Source: JBGSYN01 sp041750975
GTDB taxonomy: Bacteria; Pseudomonadota; Alphaproteobacteria; Geminicoccales; Geminicoccaceae
NCBI GenBank assembly: GCA_041750975.1
Contig: JBGSYN010000054.1
Coordinates: forward strand, 1-20,265
Reading direction: 5' to 3'
Length of the DNA: 20,265 nt
Under the pieces are notes generated by a model. The model worked only from the letters and a program-made list of their open reading frames with translations, was not told where the DNA came from and ran no database searches. A program made the position numbers and the translations under genes. Every line of letters begins with the position of its first letter. Position 1 is the stretch's first letter. Shown one piece after another: positions 1-7,297 of this stretch.

Positions 1-151
1 AGCGTTCGAGGGCGCCGCCGCGAGCATCGATCCGGGCCCGAACCTCAATCCGCGCATCGAGCCCCAGAAGCCGCCGCCGCAGCTCTCTGATCTGCCCGAC
101 CGACAATGTCTCGACCCCGGCGCTGAAGGTCTTCAACGTTACGCCATCCAT
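1..151 (-). CDS. N-terminal fragment of an unrecognised protein, possibly a transposase
   Basis: The minus strand is open from an ATG at 151 to the window edge, 50 codons with no stop and GC-rich third positions. It is preceded by a GGGAG-type ribosome binding site about 8 bases away. An in-frame ATG at 184 would add 11 residues but has a poorer ribosome site. The visible product begins MDGVTLKTFSAGVETLSVGQ and continues as an Arg/Leu/Asp-rich helix ending IDARGGALER. A short helix of this kind precedes the zinc ribbon in some IS1595-type transposases, but the diagnostic Cys pairs would lie outside the window, so this is only a guess. The gene diverges from the dksA-like gene. Coding status is moderately supported; function is not. 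Confidence 0.5.
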   Translation of the reverse strand, partial: MDGVTLKTFSAGVETLSVGQIRELRRRLLGLDARIEVRARIDARGGALER

Positions 152-485
152 GCTCACCGCTCCCTTTCGACCCTTGATGTTCATCAAATGTTCTAAAGCA
201 GTGGCAATTCAACACAGAAAACAGACATCGCCTAAATATGGACGCGATTTCAGGGCCTTAAGCCCGTTCCTATACAAAGGCCCTCTTGCATTGATCCGCC
301 CGATTGCTGTATTGCCGCCGCCTTGAGGGAGTTGAACCGGGCGCTTTTCGAAGAGCCGCCATCGAGCCGCGGGAGTGGCGTTTTGGTGCAGCTATTGGCT
401 GCTTCCTCAGCGCCGCCGATTGCTCTGGTCGCGGCAGGCTGCGGTGGTCTTCGGATGGCGTCAGGTCATGCTGGAGGAAGGCACG
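152..485. other. Divergent intergenic region without a supported gene
   Basis: This stretch separates the leftward partial gene from the rightward dksA-like gene. Around 185-245 it is visibly richer in A/T than the surrounding coding DNA. It holds an inverted repeat, AGGGCC at 252-257 against GGCCCT at 279-284, and a TATACA hexamer at 271-276 without a convincing -35 partner. No sigma-54 or CtrA-type site is visible. The open frames that cross it (304-540 and the extension of the dksA frame back to 375) lack ribosome binding sites and read as Trp/Cys/Arg-rich non-protein sequence. Confidence 0.45.
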
Positions 486-902
486 ATGTCTGAACTGCGG
501 CTTGCCGATTATCGTCCGGCAGAGGACGAAGATTATATGAATGCCCGTCAGCTTCGCTATTTCCGTGAGCGGCTGATGGCGTGGCGCGAGGAAATACTCA
601 GGGGCTCCGGTGCCACGCTCGCCGAGCTACGTGCCGAAGAGAACCGGTTGGCCGACGAGTACGAATGGGCCTCGGCCGAAGTGCAGCGAGGCTACGAGCT
701 CCGCAAGCGCGATCGCGAGCGTAAGCTTCTGGCCAAGATCGACGAGGCCCTGCTGCGGATCGATAATGGCAGCTACGGCTATTGCGAAGAAACCTGGGAG
801 CCGATCGGGCTTCGGAGGCTCGAGGCCCGGCCGATCGCGACCTTGAGCATCGAGGCCCAGGAGCGTCACGAGCGGCGGGAACGAACCTACCGGGAGATGT
901 AG
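486..902 (+). CDS. dksA: DksA/TraR-family RNA polymerase-binding regulator with a degenerate zinc site
   Basis: The 138-residue product has the DksA layout: a coiled-coil hairpin (about residues 18-92), then a globular domain with the family signature GSYGYCEETWEPIGLRRLEA and IEAQERHERRE. DksA binds the RNA polymerase secondary channel and, with ppGpp, adjusts initiation at rRNA and stress promoters. The four zinc-ligand positions read C100, T103, S121, A124, so only one Cys is left. This resembles the known zinc-independent Cys-Thr-Ser-Ala DksA variants. The coiled-coil tip, normally DxxDxA, reads D57-E-Y-E60-W-A62. Start ATG 486 is chosen because GGAGGAAG precedes it and the upstream in-frame sequence is not family-like. 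dksA-type genes often sit near alphaproteobacterial flagellar genes. Confidence 0.88.
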   Translation: MSELRLADYRPAEDEDYMNARQLRYFRERLMAWREEILRGSGATLAELRAEENRLADEYEWASAEVQRGYELRKRDRERKLLAKIDEALLRIDNGSYGYCEETWEPIGLRRLEARPIATLSIEAQERHERRERTYREM

Positions 903-918
903 CCCCGGCCCGGAAGAT

Positions 919-963
919 GGCAAAATCGGCCCGGCAATTTTTGCCGGCCGGGAAAATTTTGCC
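919..963 (+). terminator. Nested inverted repeats after dksA, probable terminator
   Basis: An inner stem CCGGCAA (931-937) / TTGCCGG (941-947) with a TTT loop lies inside an outer stem GGCAAAAT (919-926) / ATTTTGCC (956-963). The element begins 17 bases after the dksA stop and lies before the fliK sigma-54 promoter, where a terminator is expected. There is no long T-run after the outer stem, although AAAATTTT sits just behind the inner one. It could instead be a regulatory RNA fold. Confidence 0.5.
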
Positions 964-1030
964 GGGTCGATTCAATGCCCGGATACCGTTGACGATCGTG
1001 AAACGGCGGAAACACTGGTGATCCCGGGTT

Positions 1031-1046
1031 TGGCACGGGAAGTGCT
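1031..1046 (+). promoter_or_regulatory. Sigma-54 (RpoN) promoter of the fliK-flgD-flgE unit
   Basis: TGGCACGGGAAGTGCT matches the sigma-54 consensus TGGCAC-N5-TTGCT at all but one position. The essential GG (1032-1033) and GC (1044-1045) are spaced exactly 10 bases apart. It would start transcription near 1057, about 36 bases before the fliK ATG. In Caulobacter, hook-class genes are sigma-54 dependent and activated by FlbD. An FlbD-type activator is encoded downstream at 9542-10924, which fits this reading. Confidence 0.75.
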
Positions 1047-1092
1047 CTAGGCATGGCATCGGTTGCGCCAAGCTTGGATAGCCCTAGAGACG

Positions 1093-2625
1093 ATGCCTGC
1101 GATCACCACCAGTTCCGCCCCCGCCGCTCCGGCCTTGCGCCTGGCTATGCAGGCGAATGGCCAGCGCCCGATAGCGGGACCGGAGAACAGTGCGGCGGCA
1201 CCCGCCAACGACGCGTTCGCCATGCTGGTGGCGATGTTCGGGTCCGGGGCAGCGACATCGGAATTTGCCGCCGGCGACGAGTTCATAACCGTTCCGCCAG
1301 GCGCCGTAAGAGCCAGGACGCCTCGATCGTCGTTAAGCGACACGTCGGTCGCGAACCCGCTCCCGGACCGCCTCGACCTTGACGATCTTTCGCTGACCGC
1401 CGTCAGCGTGAACCTGATCCCTGCGGCCGCGGGTCAAACTTTCTCGGTCGCCGAGCTCGATTCCGAGATTACGATCACCGCACCGACACCCCTCGCCGCA
1501 GCAATCGAAGATGCGACATCCGCCGATGCCATGGTCGGCAAAGCCAGTCGTGCCGACGGCATCTTTGATCGGGTCGGGGCTGCCATCGATCCGGCCAATG
1601 CCGGTCGCACAAGCAGTGTTGCCAACGGCGCGATACCGGCCTTACCCGAATTTCCGCCCATGGTTGACGCTTCCGCTAGCCGGACTGCGGTCGATCCCAA
1701 TCTAGATCCCGGTCTCAATCCCGATTTCGACGTCGAATCCATGCCGCGGCAGGAACAGCTTGCTTCCGGCAGCGCGGATCGCTTGCGCGACGGTGAGATC
1801 TTGCAAATCACCCGTACCTTAGGCCGGCAGACTGAAAACGAGCGTGTGCCCCGGAGCGACGGCCGAACCGCTGCATCGGAGTTCTTCGTCCGCGCGGATC
1901 GCCAGCCTCGGACTAGCCGTGAGACGCCGAACCCGAGACCGGTCGCACCCGAGAATGCTCAACCTCAGTCGCCGTTCCAGCCGGACAGCACCGAGCAGCT
2001 CTCCGTCCCGTTCGACCGCAAGGCACCGTCCCCCGCCGTTGACATTACGGGGCCCAAGTTGAGCCACACGTTAGCCGCGACGGACTTTGCCAGCGTTGAC
2101 GGAACCCTTAACGAAGCCGGTGCCGGATTGTCGGAGGATGCCGGTCCCGCCCCGCGCACGGGCGGTGATGGCTCGCGCGCGACGATACGGCACCATGTAA
2201 CCTCGATCGCAGAATTCGGACAGATGATCGCCAGATCTGCGCAGAACGGATCCAGGCAGATCACGGTCCAGCTCGACCCTGCGGAACTGGGTCAGGTCGA
2301 GGTAGCTTTCGAATTCGGCCGGGAAGGCCGCCTGTCCGCAAGCGTGACCGTCGATCGGCCGGAAACGCTCGAGCTGTTGCAACGTGACAGCCGGAGCATG
2401 GCGAAGCTCCTGAGCGATCGGGGCTTTGAGCTGGATGGTCAAAGCCTGAGCTTCAGCCTCAGCCATCAGGGCGGCCGGAGCGCGCAGGACGATGGCCGCA
2501 ACGCGAAGACCACCGACGGCACCCCACGATTGGCAGCCGCCGATCCCGCAGGGCCAGGCGCGTCTGACGCGACGGTGCGATCCCATGCGGCCGGCCGGAC
2601 CGGTCTGCTCGATCTTTCGGTTTGA
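1093..2625 (+). CDS. fliK: Flagellar hook-length control protein FliK
   Basis: The product is about 510 residues. The first ~370 are low-complexity and rich in Ala, Pro, Asp and Arg, as usual for the FliK ruler region. Residues about 370-462 form the conserved C-terminal hook-control domain, with ITVQLDPAELGQVEVAFEF followed by LSASVTVDRPETLELLQ. FliK is exported during hook assembly and, when the hook reaches its length, switches the export gate (FlhB) to filament substrates. ATG 1093 is preferred over the upstream in-frame TTG at 1063 because it sits about 36 bases after the predicted sigma-54 start. Codon use is less biased than in the rest of the window, with several TTA leucines. It is followed by flgD after 21 bases. 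Confidence 0.88.
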   Translation: MPAITTSSAPAAPALRLAMQANGQRPIAGPENSAAAPANDAFAMLVAMFGSGAATSEFAAGDEFITVPPGAVRARTPRSSLSDTSVANPLPDRLDLDDLSLTAVSVNLIPAAAGQTFSVAELDSEITITAPTPLAAAIEDATSADAMVGKASRADGIFDRVGAAIDPANAGRTSSVANGAIPALPEFPPMVDASASRTAVDPNLDPGLNPDFDVESMPRQEQLASGSADRLRDGEILQITRTLGRQTENERVPRSDGRTAASEFFVRADRQPRTSRETPNPRPVAPENAQPQSPFQPDSTEQLSVPFDRKAPSPAVDITGPKLSHTLAATDFASVDGTLNEAGAGLSEDAGPAPRTGGDGSRATIRHHVTSIAEFGQMIARSAQNGSRQITVQLDPAELGQVEVAFEFGREGRLSASVTVDRPETLELLQRDSRSMAKLLSDRGFELDGQSLSFSLSHQGGRSAQDDGRNAKTTDGTPRLAAADPAGPGASDATVRSHAAGRTGLLDLSV

Positions 2626-2646
2626 ACCCAGGGAAAGTCTCAGATC

Positions 2647-3339
2647 ATGATCAACACGGAAAGCCTGCTGAATGCGACCGCGACAACGTCCGCCGGGTCA
2701 CCCGCAGCCGATAACTCGGCGCGGGACAAGCTCACCCAGAGCTTCGATACGTTTCTGTCGCTCTTGACGACCCAGCTGAAGAACCAGGATCCGCTCTCGC
2801 CGATGGATTCAACCGAGTTTACGAACCAATTGGTCCAGTATTCATCGGTCGAACAGGCAATAAAGACCAACGATCAATTGGGTGACCTGATCGGCCTGAT
2901 GCGCGCGACCGAGACCGCGGCAGCGCTCGACTACCTCGGTCGCGAAGTCGAGGTCGAGAGCGACCAGATCCGCCTGGTTGCGACCGGCAGCGCCGGTTTC
3001 GCCTATAGCCTGGATAAGCCGGCCGAAACGGTCGTCGTGCAGATTCGCAATACGAGTGGTCGCACGGTGCAAATCCTTCGGGGTTCGGGCGAAGCCGGCG
3101 ATCACGCCATGGCGTGGGACGGACGCGATGTCCTGGGTTCCAGAGCACCCGAGGGCGCCTATCAGGTGCTGGTCACCGCACTCGACAAGACCGGAATTCC
3201 GGTTGCCGCCTCGACCCGCATCGCGGGCACGGTCGACGCCGTCGAACGTACGGACGCGGGTTATCTGCTCGATGTCGGCGGCCAGCTGGTTCCGGCCGAC
3301 GGGGTCAAAGCGATCCGCCGGCCCTCGACCGCCGACTGA
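2647..3339 (+). CDS. flgD: Flagellar hook cap / basal-body rod modification protein FlgD
   Basis: The 230-residue product carries the FlgD N-terminal signature at about residues 33-75: FLSLLTTQLKNQDPLSPMDS followed by EFTNQLVQYSSVEQAIKTN. A C-terminal part (about 85-225) has the pattern of the FlgD Tudor/Ig-like fold, including the VRNxxGxxV and W-DGRD...APEGAYQ segments. FlgD caps the growing hook and guides polymerisation of FlgE outside the cell. It is exported by the flagellar type III system and has no Sec signal, as expected. It lies 21 bases after fliK and 47 before flgE, in the standard fliK-flgD-flgE order, and is probably on the same sigma-54 transcript. A GGGAAAG stretch upstream may be the ribosome site, somewhat distant from the ATG. 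Confidence 0.93.
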   Translation: MINTESLLNATATTSAGSPAADNSARDKLTQSFDTFLSLLTTQLKNQDPLSPMDSTEFTNQLVQYSSVEQAIKTNDQLGDLIGLMRATETAAALDYLGREVEVESDQIRLVATGSAGFAYSLDKPAETVVVQIRNTSGRTVQILRGSGEAGDHAMAWDGRDVLGSRAPEGAYQVLVTALDKTGIPVAASTRIAGTVDAVERTDAGYLLDVGGQLVPADGVKAIRRPSTAD

Positions 3340-3386
3340 ATCCACCGACAGACCGACAACATTTATTGCACGAGGAGTAAACGCAA

Positions 3387-4733
3387 ATGAGCCTTTTTGG
3401 ATCCCTCTTCGCGGGTGTTTCAGGAATTTCCGCCCAAAGCCGGGCGATGGGCATGATCTCGGACAATATCGCCAATGTGAATACGACGGGCTACAAAGGG
3501 GCCGAGGCGCAGTTCGCGACACTGGTTACCCGCCAGAACGAGTCAAGCGGCTACCGGCCGGGCGGCGTCCGCCCGTTCACGCGCTACGCCATCGAGACGC
3601 AGGGTCTGATTCAGACCAGCGACCGGCCGACCGATGTCGCGATTTCCGGCAACGGCTTTTTCGTTGTCAATGACGATGCGACGGGTGGCGGCGGCCAGTT
3701 CTATTCTCGAGCCGGCTCCTTCTTCACCGACGAGTTCGGCAATCTGCGAACGAGTTCGGGCTTCTATCTTCAAGGTTGGGAGCTCGACGCCAGCGAAAAC
3801 ATCGTCGACATCAACAATATCGAGACCATCAACGTGCGGCTACTCAACGGTGTCGCCAGCGCCACCACCGTCATCGACCTCGGCGCCAATCTGGATGCCG
3901 ATCAGGCGGTCAACACCGGGGCCTATACCGCAGGCGACATGGCGGACTACAACGCCAGCGGCGGCGCCACCGGGGTTCAGCCGCATTTCAGCCGAGCCGT
4001 CAGGATCTATGACGCCCTCGGCCGGGCGCACGATCTCGACATCGCTTTCTTGAACGATGCCGCGACCAATACCTGGAATGTCGAGATCTTCGCCGATCCG
4101 AGCGAAGTCGACACCACGGCCCATACCGATGGCCTGATCGCATCGGGCAGTGTCGTGTTCAATGGCGACGGCACGTTGTCGACGGGCTCGACCTCGATCA
4201 CCCCGGTGATCGGCGGTGTCGTCAATGGCCCGCTCGGGATCGACTGGTCGACCGCCTCGGGCGCCAATGACAGCACGATCGTACTGAATCTCGGGGTCGA
4301 CGGCTCGTCAAACGGCCTCACCCAGTTCCGGAGTGCGAGCGATTTCGCGTTTCTCAATCAAAACGGTTCCGAGGTCGGCGAACTGAACGGCATCAGCATC
4401 GACGAGGAGGGCTATGTGGTCGCCTCGTTCACGAACTCCGAGCAACGCCGTCTCTACCGATTGCCGCTCGCAACCTTCGCCAACGCATCCGCACTCGATC
4501 CTCGCTCGGGCAATGTCTTCGCCGAGACCGGCGATTCCGGTACTTTCAACCTGAAATTCGTCGGCGTCGGCGGTGCCGGCACCTTGACGCCCTCCTCGCT
4601 GGAATCGGCGAATGTCGACCTTGCTACCGAGTTCACTAAAATGATCGTCACGCAACGCGCCTATTCCGCCAATACCAGGGTCATCACAACGACCAATGAA
4701 ATGCTCGATGAGCTCATTCAGGTCACGCGATAG
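3387..4733 (+). CDS. flgE: Flagellar hook protein FlgE
   Basis: The 448-residue product opens with the flagellar rod/hook N-terminal motif (MSLFGSLFAGVSGISAQSRA, then ISDNIANVNTTGYKGAEAQF). It closes with the matching C-terminal helix (VDLATEFTKMIVTQRAYSAN, then TNEMLDELIQVTR). These ends form the coiled-coil core D0 of the hook; the middle is variable, solvent-exposed D1/D2. FlgE polymerises under the FlgD cap to a length set by FliK. A GAGGAG ribosome site precedes ATG 3387. It is the last gene of the fliK-flgD-flgE unit; no clear hairpin terminator follows before sciP. Confidence 0.95.
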   Translation: MSLFGSLFAGVSGISAQSRAMGMISDNIANVNTTGYKGAEAQFATLVTRQNESSGYRPGGVRPFTRYAIETQGLIQTSDRPTDVAISGNGFFVVNDDATGGGGQFYSRAGSFFTDEFGNLRTSSGFYLQGWELDASENIVDINNIETINVRLLNGVASATTVIDLGANLDADQAVNTGAYTAGDMADYNASGGATGVQPHFSRAVRIYDALGRAHDLDIAFLNDAATNTWNVEIFADPSEVDTTAHTDGLIASGSVVFNGDGTLSTGSTSITPVIGGVVNGPLGIDWSTASGANDSTIVLNLGVDGSSNGLTQFRSASDFAFLNQNGSEVGELNGISIDEEGYVVASFTNSEQRRLYRLPLATFANASALDPRSGNVFAETGDSGTFNLKFVGVGGAGTLTPSSLESANVDLATEFTKMIVTQRAYSANTRVITTTNEMLDELIQVTR

Positions 4734-4757
4734 TCAGTAACCCCGTGCGACTTATAC

Positions 4758-4779
4758 TTAACAGTTGTTCACCATGACT
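4758..4779 (+). promoter_or_regulatory. CtrA-like motif upstream of sciP
   Basis: TTAAC at 4758-4762 is followed after a short spacer by TTCACCAT (4768-4775). This resembles the CtrA box TTAA-N7-TTAACCAT but with a 6-base gap and C for A in the second half. Nearly the same sequence recurs upstream of fliF (5248-5270). It lies about 90 bases before the sciP start. Regulation by CtrA is inferred from the motif and from the known CtrA-SciP circuit, not shown. Confidence 0.4.
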
Positions 4780-4795
4780 TTTAGTCAGGAATTAA

Positions 4796-4846
4796 ATGAG
4801 TGTCGGCACAATGCAAACTACAAAAGCCTGCTGGATTTGTTGCTGA
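4796..4846 (+). CDS. Possible 16-residue leader peptide upstream of sciP
   Basis: ATG 4796 is preceded by AGGA with a 5-base gap, a good ribosome site. It opens a 16-codon frame encoding MSVGTMQTTKACWICC, ending at TGA 4844-4846, 20 bases before the sciP ATG. The product ends with Trp and three Cys. It matches no family I know and could be chance. Its ribosome site and position in the sciP leader make a translated leader or coupling element possible. It overlaps, in another frame, a possible N-terminal extension of sciP. Confidence 0.25.
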   Translation: MSVGTMQTTKACWICC

Positions 4847-4866
4847 GCCCAGGTCGGAGTAGCTTG

Positions 4867-5142
4867 ATGTCGGAAATTGAATTGCCGCGACCCCAAAGTG
4901 TCGTGGGCCCGAACGGCATGCCGTTGAGCCTCGAGACCTTGCCGGCGCCGGATACCTGTCGCTGGGTCGCGCGACGCAAGGCCGAAGTCGTGACGGCGGT
5001 CCGGGCCGGCCTGCTGACACTCGAAGAGGCCTGTGACCGTTATAATCTGACCGAGGAAGAGTTCGGCGCCTGGGAGCGGGCGATCGACAAATTCGGCATG
5101 GGCGGACTCAGGGTTACCCGGATTCAGGATTTTCGCGCCTGA
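4867..5142 (+). CDS. sciP: SciP-type CtrA inhibitor (DUF1153)
   Basis: The 91-residue product has the compact DUF1153 helix-turn-helix fold. Key segments are LPAPDTCRWVARRKAEVVTA, VRAGLLTLEEACDRYNLTEE, and the C-terminal GGLRVTRIQDFR. In Caulobacter, SciP is a small protein that blocks CtrA from recruiting RNA polymerase, closing the window for CtrA-driven transcription. ATG 4867 is chosen because GGAG lies 7 bases ahead and the resulting length matches the family (about 90 residues). An in-frame ATG at 4774 would add 31 residues but has no ribosome site. The flgE-sciP-fliF order matches what I recall for Caulobacter. Confidence 0.9.
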   Translation: MSEIELPRPQSVVGPNGMPLSLETLPAPDTCRWVARRKAEVVTAVRAGLLTLEEACDRYNLTEEEFGAWERAIDKFGMGGLRVTRIQDFRA

Positions 5143-5442
5143 CTGACGGCGAATTCTCGAAGGGACCGACCACGACATAGAGCCGCCCCGCTTCGGCAAG
5201 GAAAGCATCCGCCAGCCGATCCGCCGAAAGCCGTTCCGGCATCGGCGTTAACGGCTTGTTCACCATAACTCGATAAATCGCCAATACGGATGATCTGTCG
5301 GCCGCCCTCGCAGGGTGCCTGATCCGGGGCAAGGACCCCTATCAGACGACCTCGCCCAGGCGGCAGAGCGGAGCATCCGGGAAACCAGTCCATTGCGGTG
5401 CGTGGTGTTCTTCTGACCACGATCCGCGGGGCGTTGGAGCTC
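5143..5442. other. sciP-fliF intergenic region
   Basis: This 300-base gap contains no supported gene. Frames crossing it on the minus strand run into fliF or sciP antisense and have no ribosome site. It contains the CtrA-like box at 5248-5270 and an AT-richer patch (5262-5290), where a fliF promoter is most plausible. I see no GG-N10-GC sigma-54 element and no hairpin terminator after sciP. Confidence 0.5.
5248..5270 (+). promoter_or_regulatory. CtrA-type box upstream of fliF
   Basis: TTAA (5248-5251), N7, then TTCACCAT (5259-5266) matches the CtrA full-site pattern TTAA-N7-TTAACCAT at all but one specified base. It is followed by AACTCGATAAAT, an AT-rich patch that could hold a -10. It lies about 175 bases before the fliF ATG. 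In Caulobacter the fliF promoter is a CtrA-dependent early flagellar promoter, which fits. Binding is inferred. Confidence 0.5.
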
Positions 5443-7287
5443 ATGGCGAATAGTATCGACACTGCCGACCAAGCCAACCGACCGGATCAGGGTCCGCGCG
5501 TACCTGCTTCCCGGGGATCTCTGCCCGGACAGCCGGGCGGCAGAGCCGCCGGCATGGCCGGGTCCCATGCCGGCGACATGGGCGACAATGCAGGGGGCGG
5601 CACGCTCGCAGCACTCGGGGCACTCGGGCCGGGGCGCATCCTGGCTTTGGGCCTCGTCGCCATCGCCCTCTTCGGTTTCTTCGCCTATATCTTTCTTCGG
5701 GTGACCGAGCCCAACTATACGTTGCTGTTCGGCAGCCTCGAGATCGATGACAGCCGCCAGATCATCGAGCGTCTGGAAAGCCGCGCCATCCCCTATCGCC
5801 TGAGCGCCGACGGCCGCGCCATTCTGGTCCCGGAAGATCGCGCCCTCAGGCTGCGCATGGAGCTGATCGAGGACGATCTCGGCGGCGGTTCGACCCTCGG
5901 CTACGAGATATTCGACCGGGACGCGATGTTCGGCACGACCGATTTCGTCTCGAACATCAATCTCAAGCGGGCGCTCGAGGGTGAGCTGGCGCGCACCATT
6001 GCCAGTCTCGATCCGGTGCGCAGTGCGCGGATCCATCTGGTGCTGCCCGAACGCGAACTGTTCAGGCCGGAAACCGAGCCGCCCAGCGCTTCGGTCTTTT
6101 TGAAGCTGCGCGGTGCGGCCGGCCTCAGCAGCAAGCAGATCATGGGCATTCAGCATTTGGTGGCTTCCGCGGTTCCGGGACTCGAGCCGGCGCGCGTGGC
6201 GATCCTGGATGGCGAGGGCAGATTGCTTGCCAGGGGCGATGACGCCAGCGAGACGGCCGCACTCTCCGCCGAGGAAGAGCACCGCGTCGCGGTCGAGGAA
6301 CGTCTGCAGCACAAAATTGTCCAGCTGCTCGAGCGCACGCTTGGCCCGGGCAAGGTCGAGGCGCAGGTGACCGCCTCGATGCGTTTCGAGGAAGTCACGA
6401 CCAGCGAAGAGATTTTCGATCCCGAAAGCCAGGTGGCGCGCAGCACGCAGGCGGTCGAGGAGGAAACCGTCATCGCCGAGCGCGCTGCCGATGGCAGTGT
6501 GTCGGTCGCCAACGCCCTGCCCGGCGCCGATCCTGCGGCCGGCCAGGGCCCGGGATCGAACGAGAACACCGTCCGCACCGAGGAAACCACCAATTACGAG
6601 ATCTCCCGCACGATCCGTAACCAGACCCAGCGCGGCGGCAGCATCGAGCGCCTCAGCGTCGCCGTCCAGGTCGACGGCCGTTATCGCGAGAACGCCGAGG
6701 GTGGCCTGACCTTCGAGCCTCTGGCCGAGGATGAATTGACCGAAATCGAAGCGCTGGTGGCGAGTGCGATCGGCCTTGATGAGGCCCGGGGCGACCGGCT
6801 GCAGATTGCCAGCCGGCCGTTCCATCGCCAGGCGCTGCCGGAGCCGGACGAGCCCGGATTGCTCGCCCTCGAGGAGGCCGACTACTGGCGGATCGGCGAG
6901 CTGGCACTGATGGCGATCCTCACGCTGCTGGTTCTGCAACTCGCGGTCCGGCCGATCGTCAAGAGTGCATTGCCCAATCGCAAAGCTCCGACGACTCAAG
7001 GTGTGCCGGCAGCTCAGCTGCAACACCAGGGCCAGGATATCGAATCCGGCAACCGGGCGGCGAGTGGCGGTGACGGCAATTCGTCCAATCCCCAGTTGAC
7101 GGCGAATGGCGAGAAGGAAGGCGCCAACCGGCAGCTGACCGATGGAACCTCCGGCGAGGAAATGGTCAGCCTCCGGCAGATTGCGGGGAAAGTTCGGGCA
7201 TCGCTGGTGCAGGAAGTGACCGAGATCATCGAAGAGCGTCCGGACGACGCCACCCGCGTGCTGCGCGGCTGGCTGCACTCGGACTGA
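5443..7287 (+). CDS. fliF: Flagellar MS-ring protein FliF
   Basis: The ~614-residue inner-membrane protein forms the MS ring, the base of the flagellum and housing of the export gate. A Gly/Pro/Ala-rich cytoplasmic N-tail (about 1-62) leads to TM1 (about 66-85). The YscJ/FliF ring-building region follows (TEPNYTLLFGSLEIDDSRQI, GYEIFDRDAMFGTTDFVSNI, RIHLVLPERELF). TM2 lies near residues 481-505. The C-terminal tail, VQEVTEIIEERPDDATRVLR, is the FliG-binding segment. ATG 5443 follows GGAG closely; an in-frame GTG at 5398 would add 15 residues. fliG starts 10 bases after the stop, so the two are probably cotranscribed. Confidence 0.95.
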   Translation: MANSIDTADQANRPDQGPRVPASRGSLPGQPGGRAAGMAGSHAGDMGDNAGGGTLAALGALGPGRILALGLVAIALFGFFAYIFLRVTEPNYTLLFGSLEIDDSRQIIERLESRAIPYRLSADGRAILVPEDRALRLRMELIEDDLGGGSTLGYEIFDRDAMFGTTDFVSNINLKRALEGELARTIASLDPVRSARIHLVLPERELFRPETEPPSASVFLKLRGAAGLSSKQIMGIQHLVASAVPGLEPARVAILDGEGRLLARGDDASETAALSAEEEHRVAVEERLQHKIVQLLERTLGPGKVEAQVTASMRFEEVTTSEEIFDPESQVARSTQAVEEETVIAERAADGSVSVANALPGADPAAGQGPGSNENTVRTEETTNYEISRTIRNQTQRGGSIERLSVAVQVDGRYRENAEGGLTFEPLAEDELTEIEALVASAIGLDEARGDRLQIASRPFHRQALPEPDEPGLLALEEADYWRIGELALMAILTLLVLQLAVRPIVKSALPNRKAPTTQGVPAAQLQHQGQDIESGNRAASGGDGNSSNPQLTANGEKEGANRQLTDGTSGEEMVSLRQIAGKVRASLVQEVTEIIEERPDDATRVLRGWLHSD

Positions 7288-7297
7288 GGATTGCCGG

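Noticed and set aside
598..1071. Minus-strand frame opposite dksA
   Set aside because: It is an Arg/Pro/Ser-rich antisense shadow without a ribosome site, and it crosses the terminator-like repeats and the sigma-54 promoter.
5555..5635. Short GC-rich repeats in the fliF N-tail (for example GCACTCGGG twice)
   Set aside because: They are explained by low-complexity Ala/Gly/Leu coding, with no regular array.
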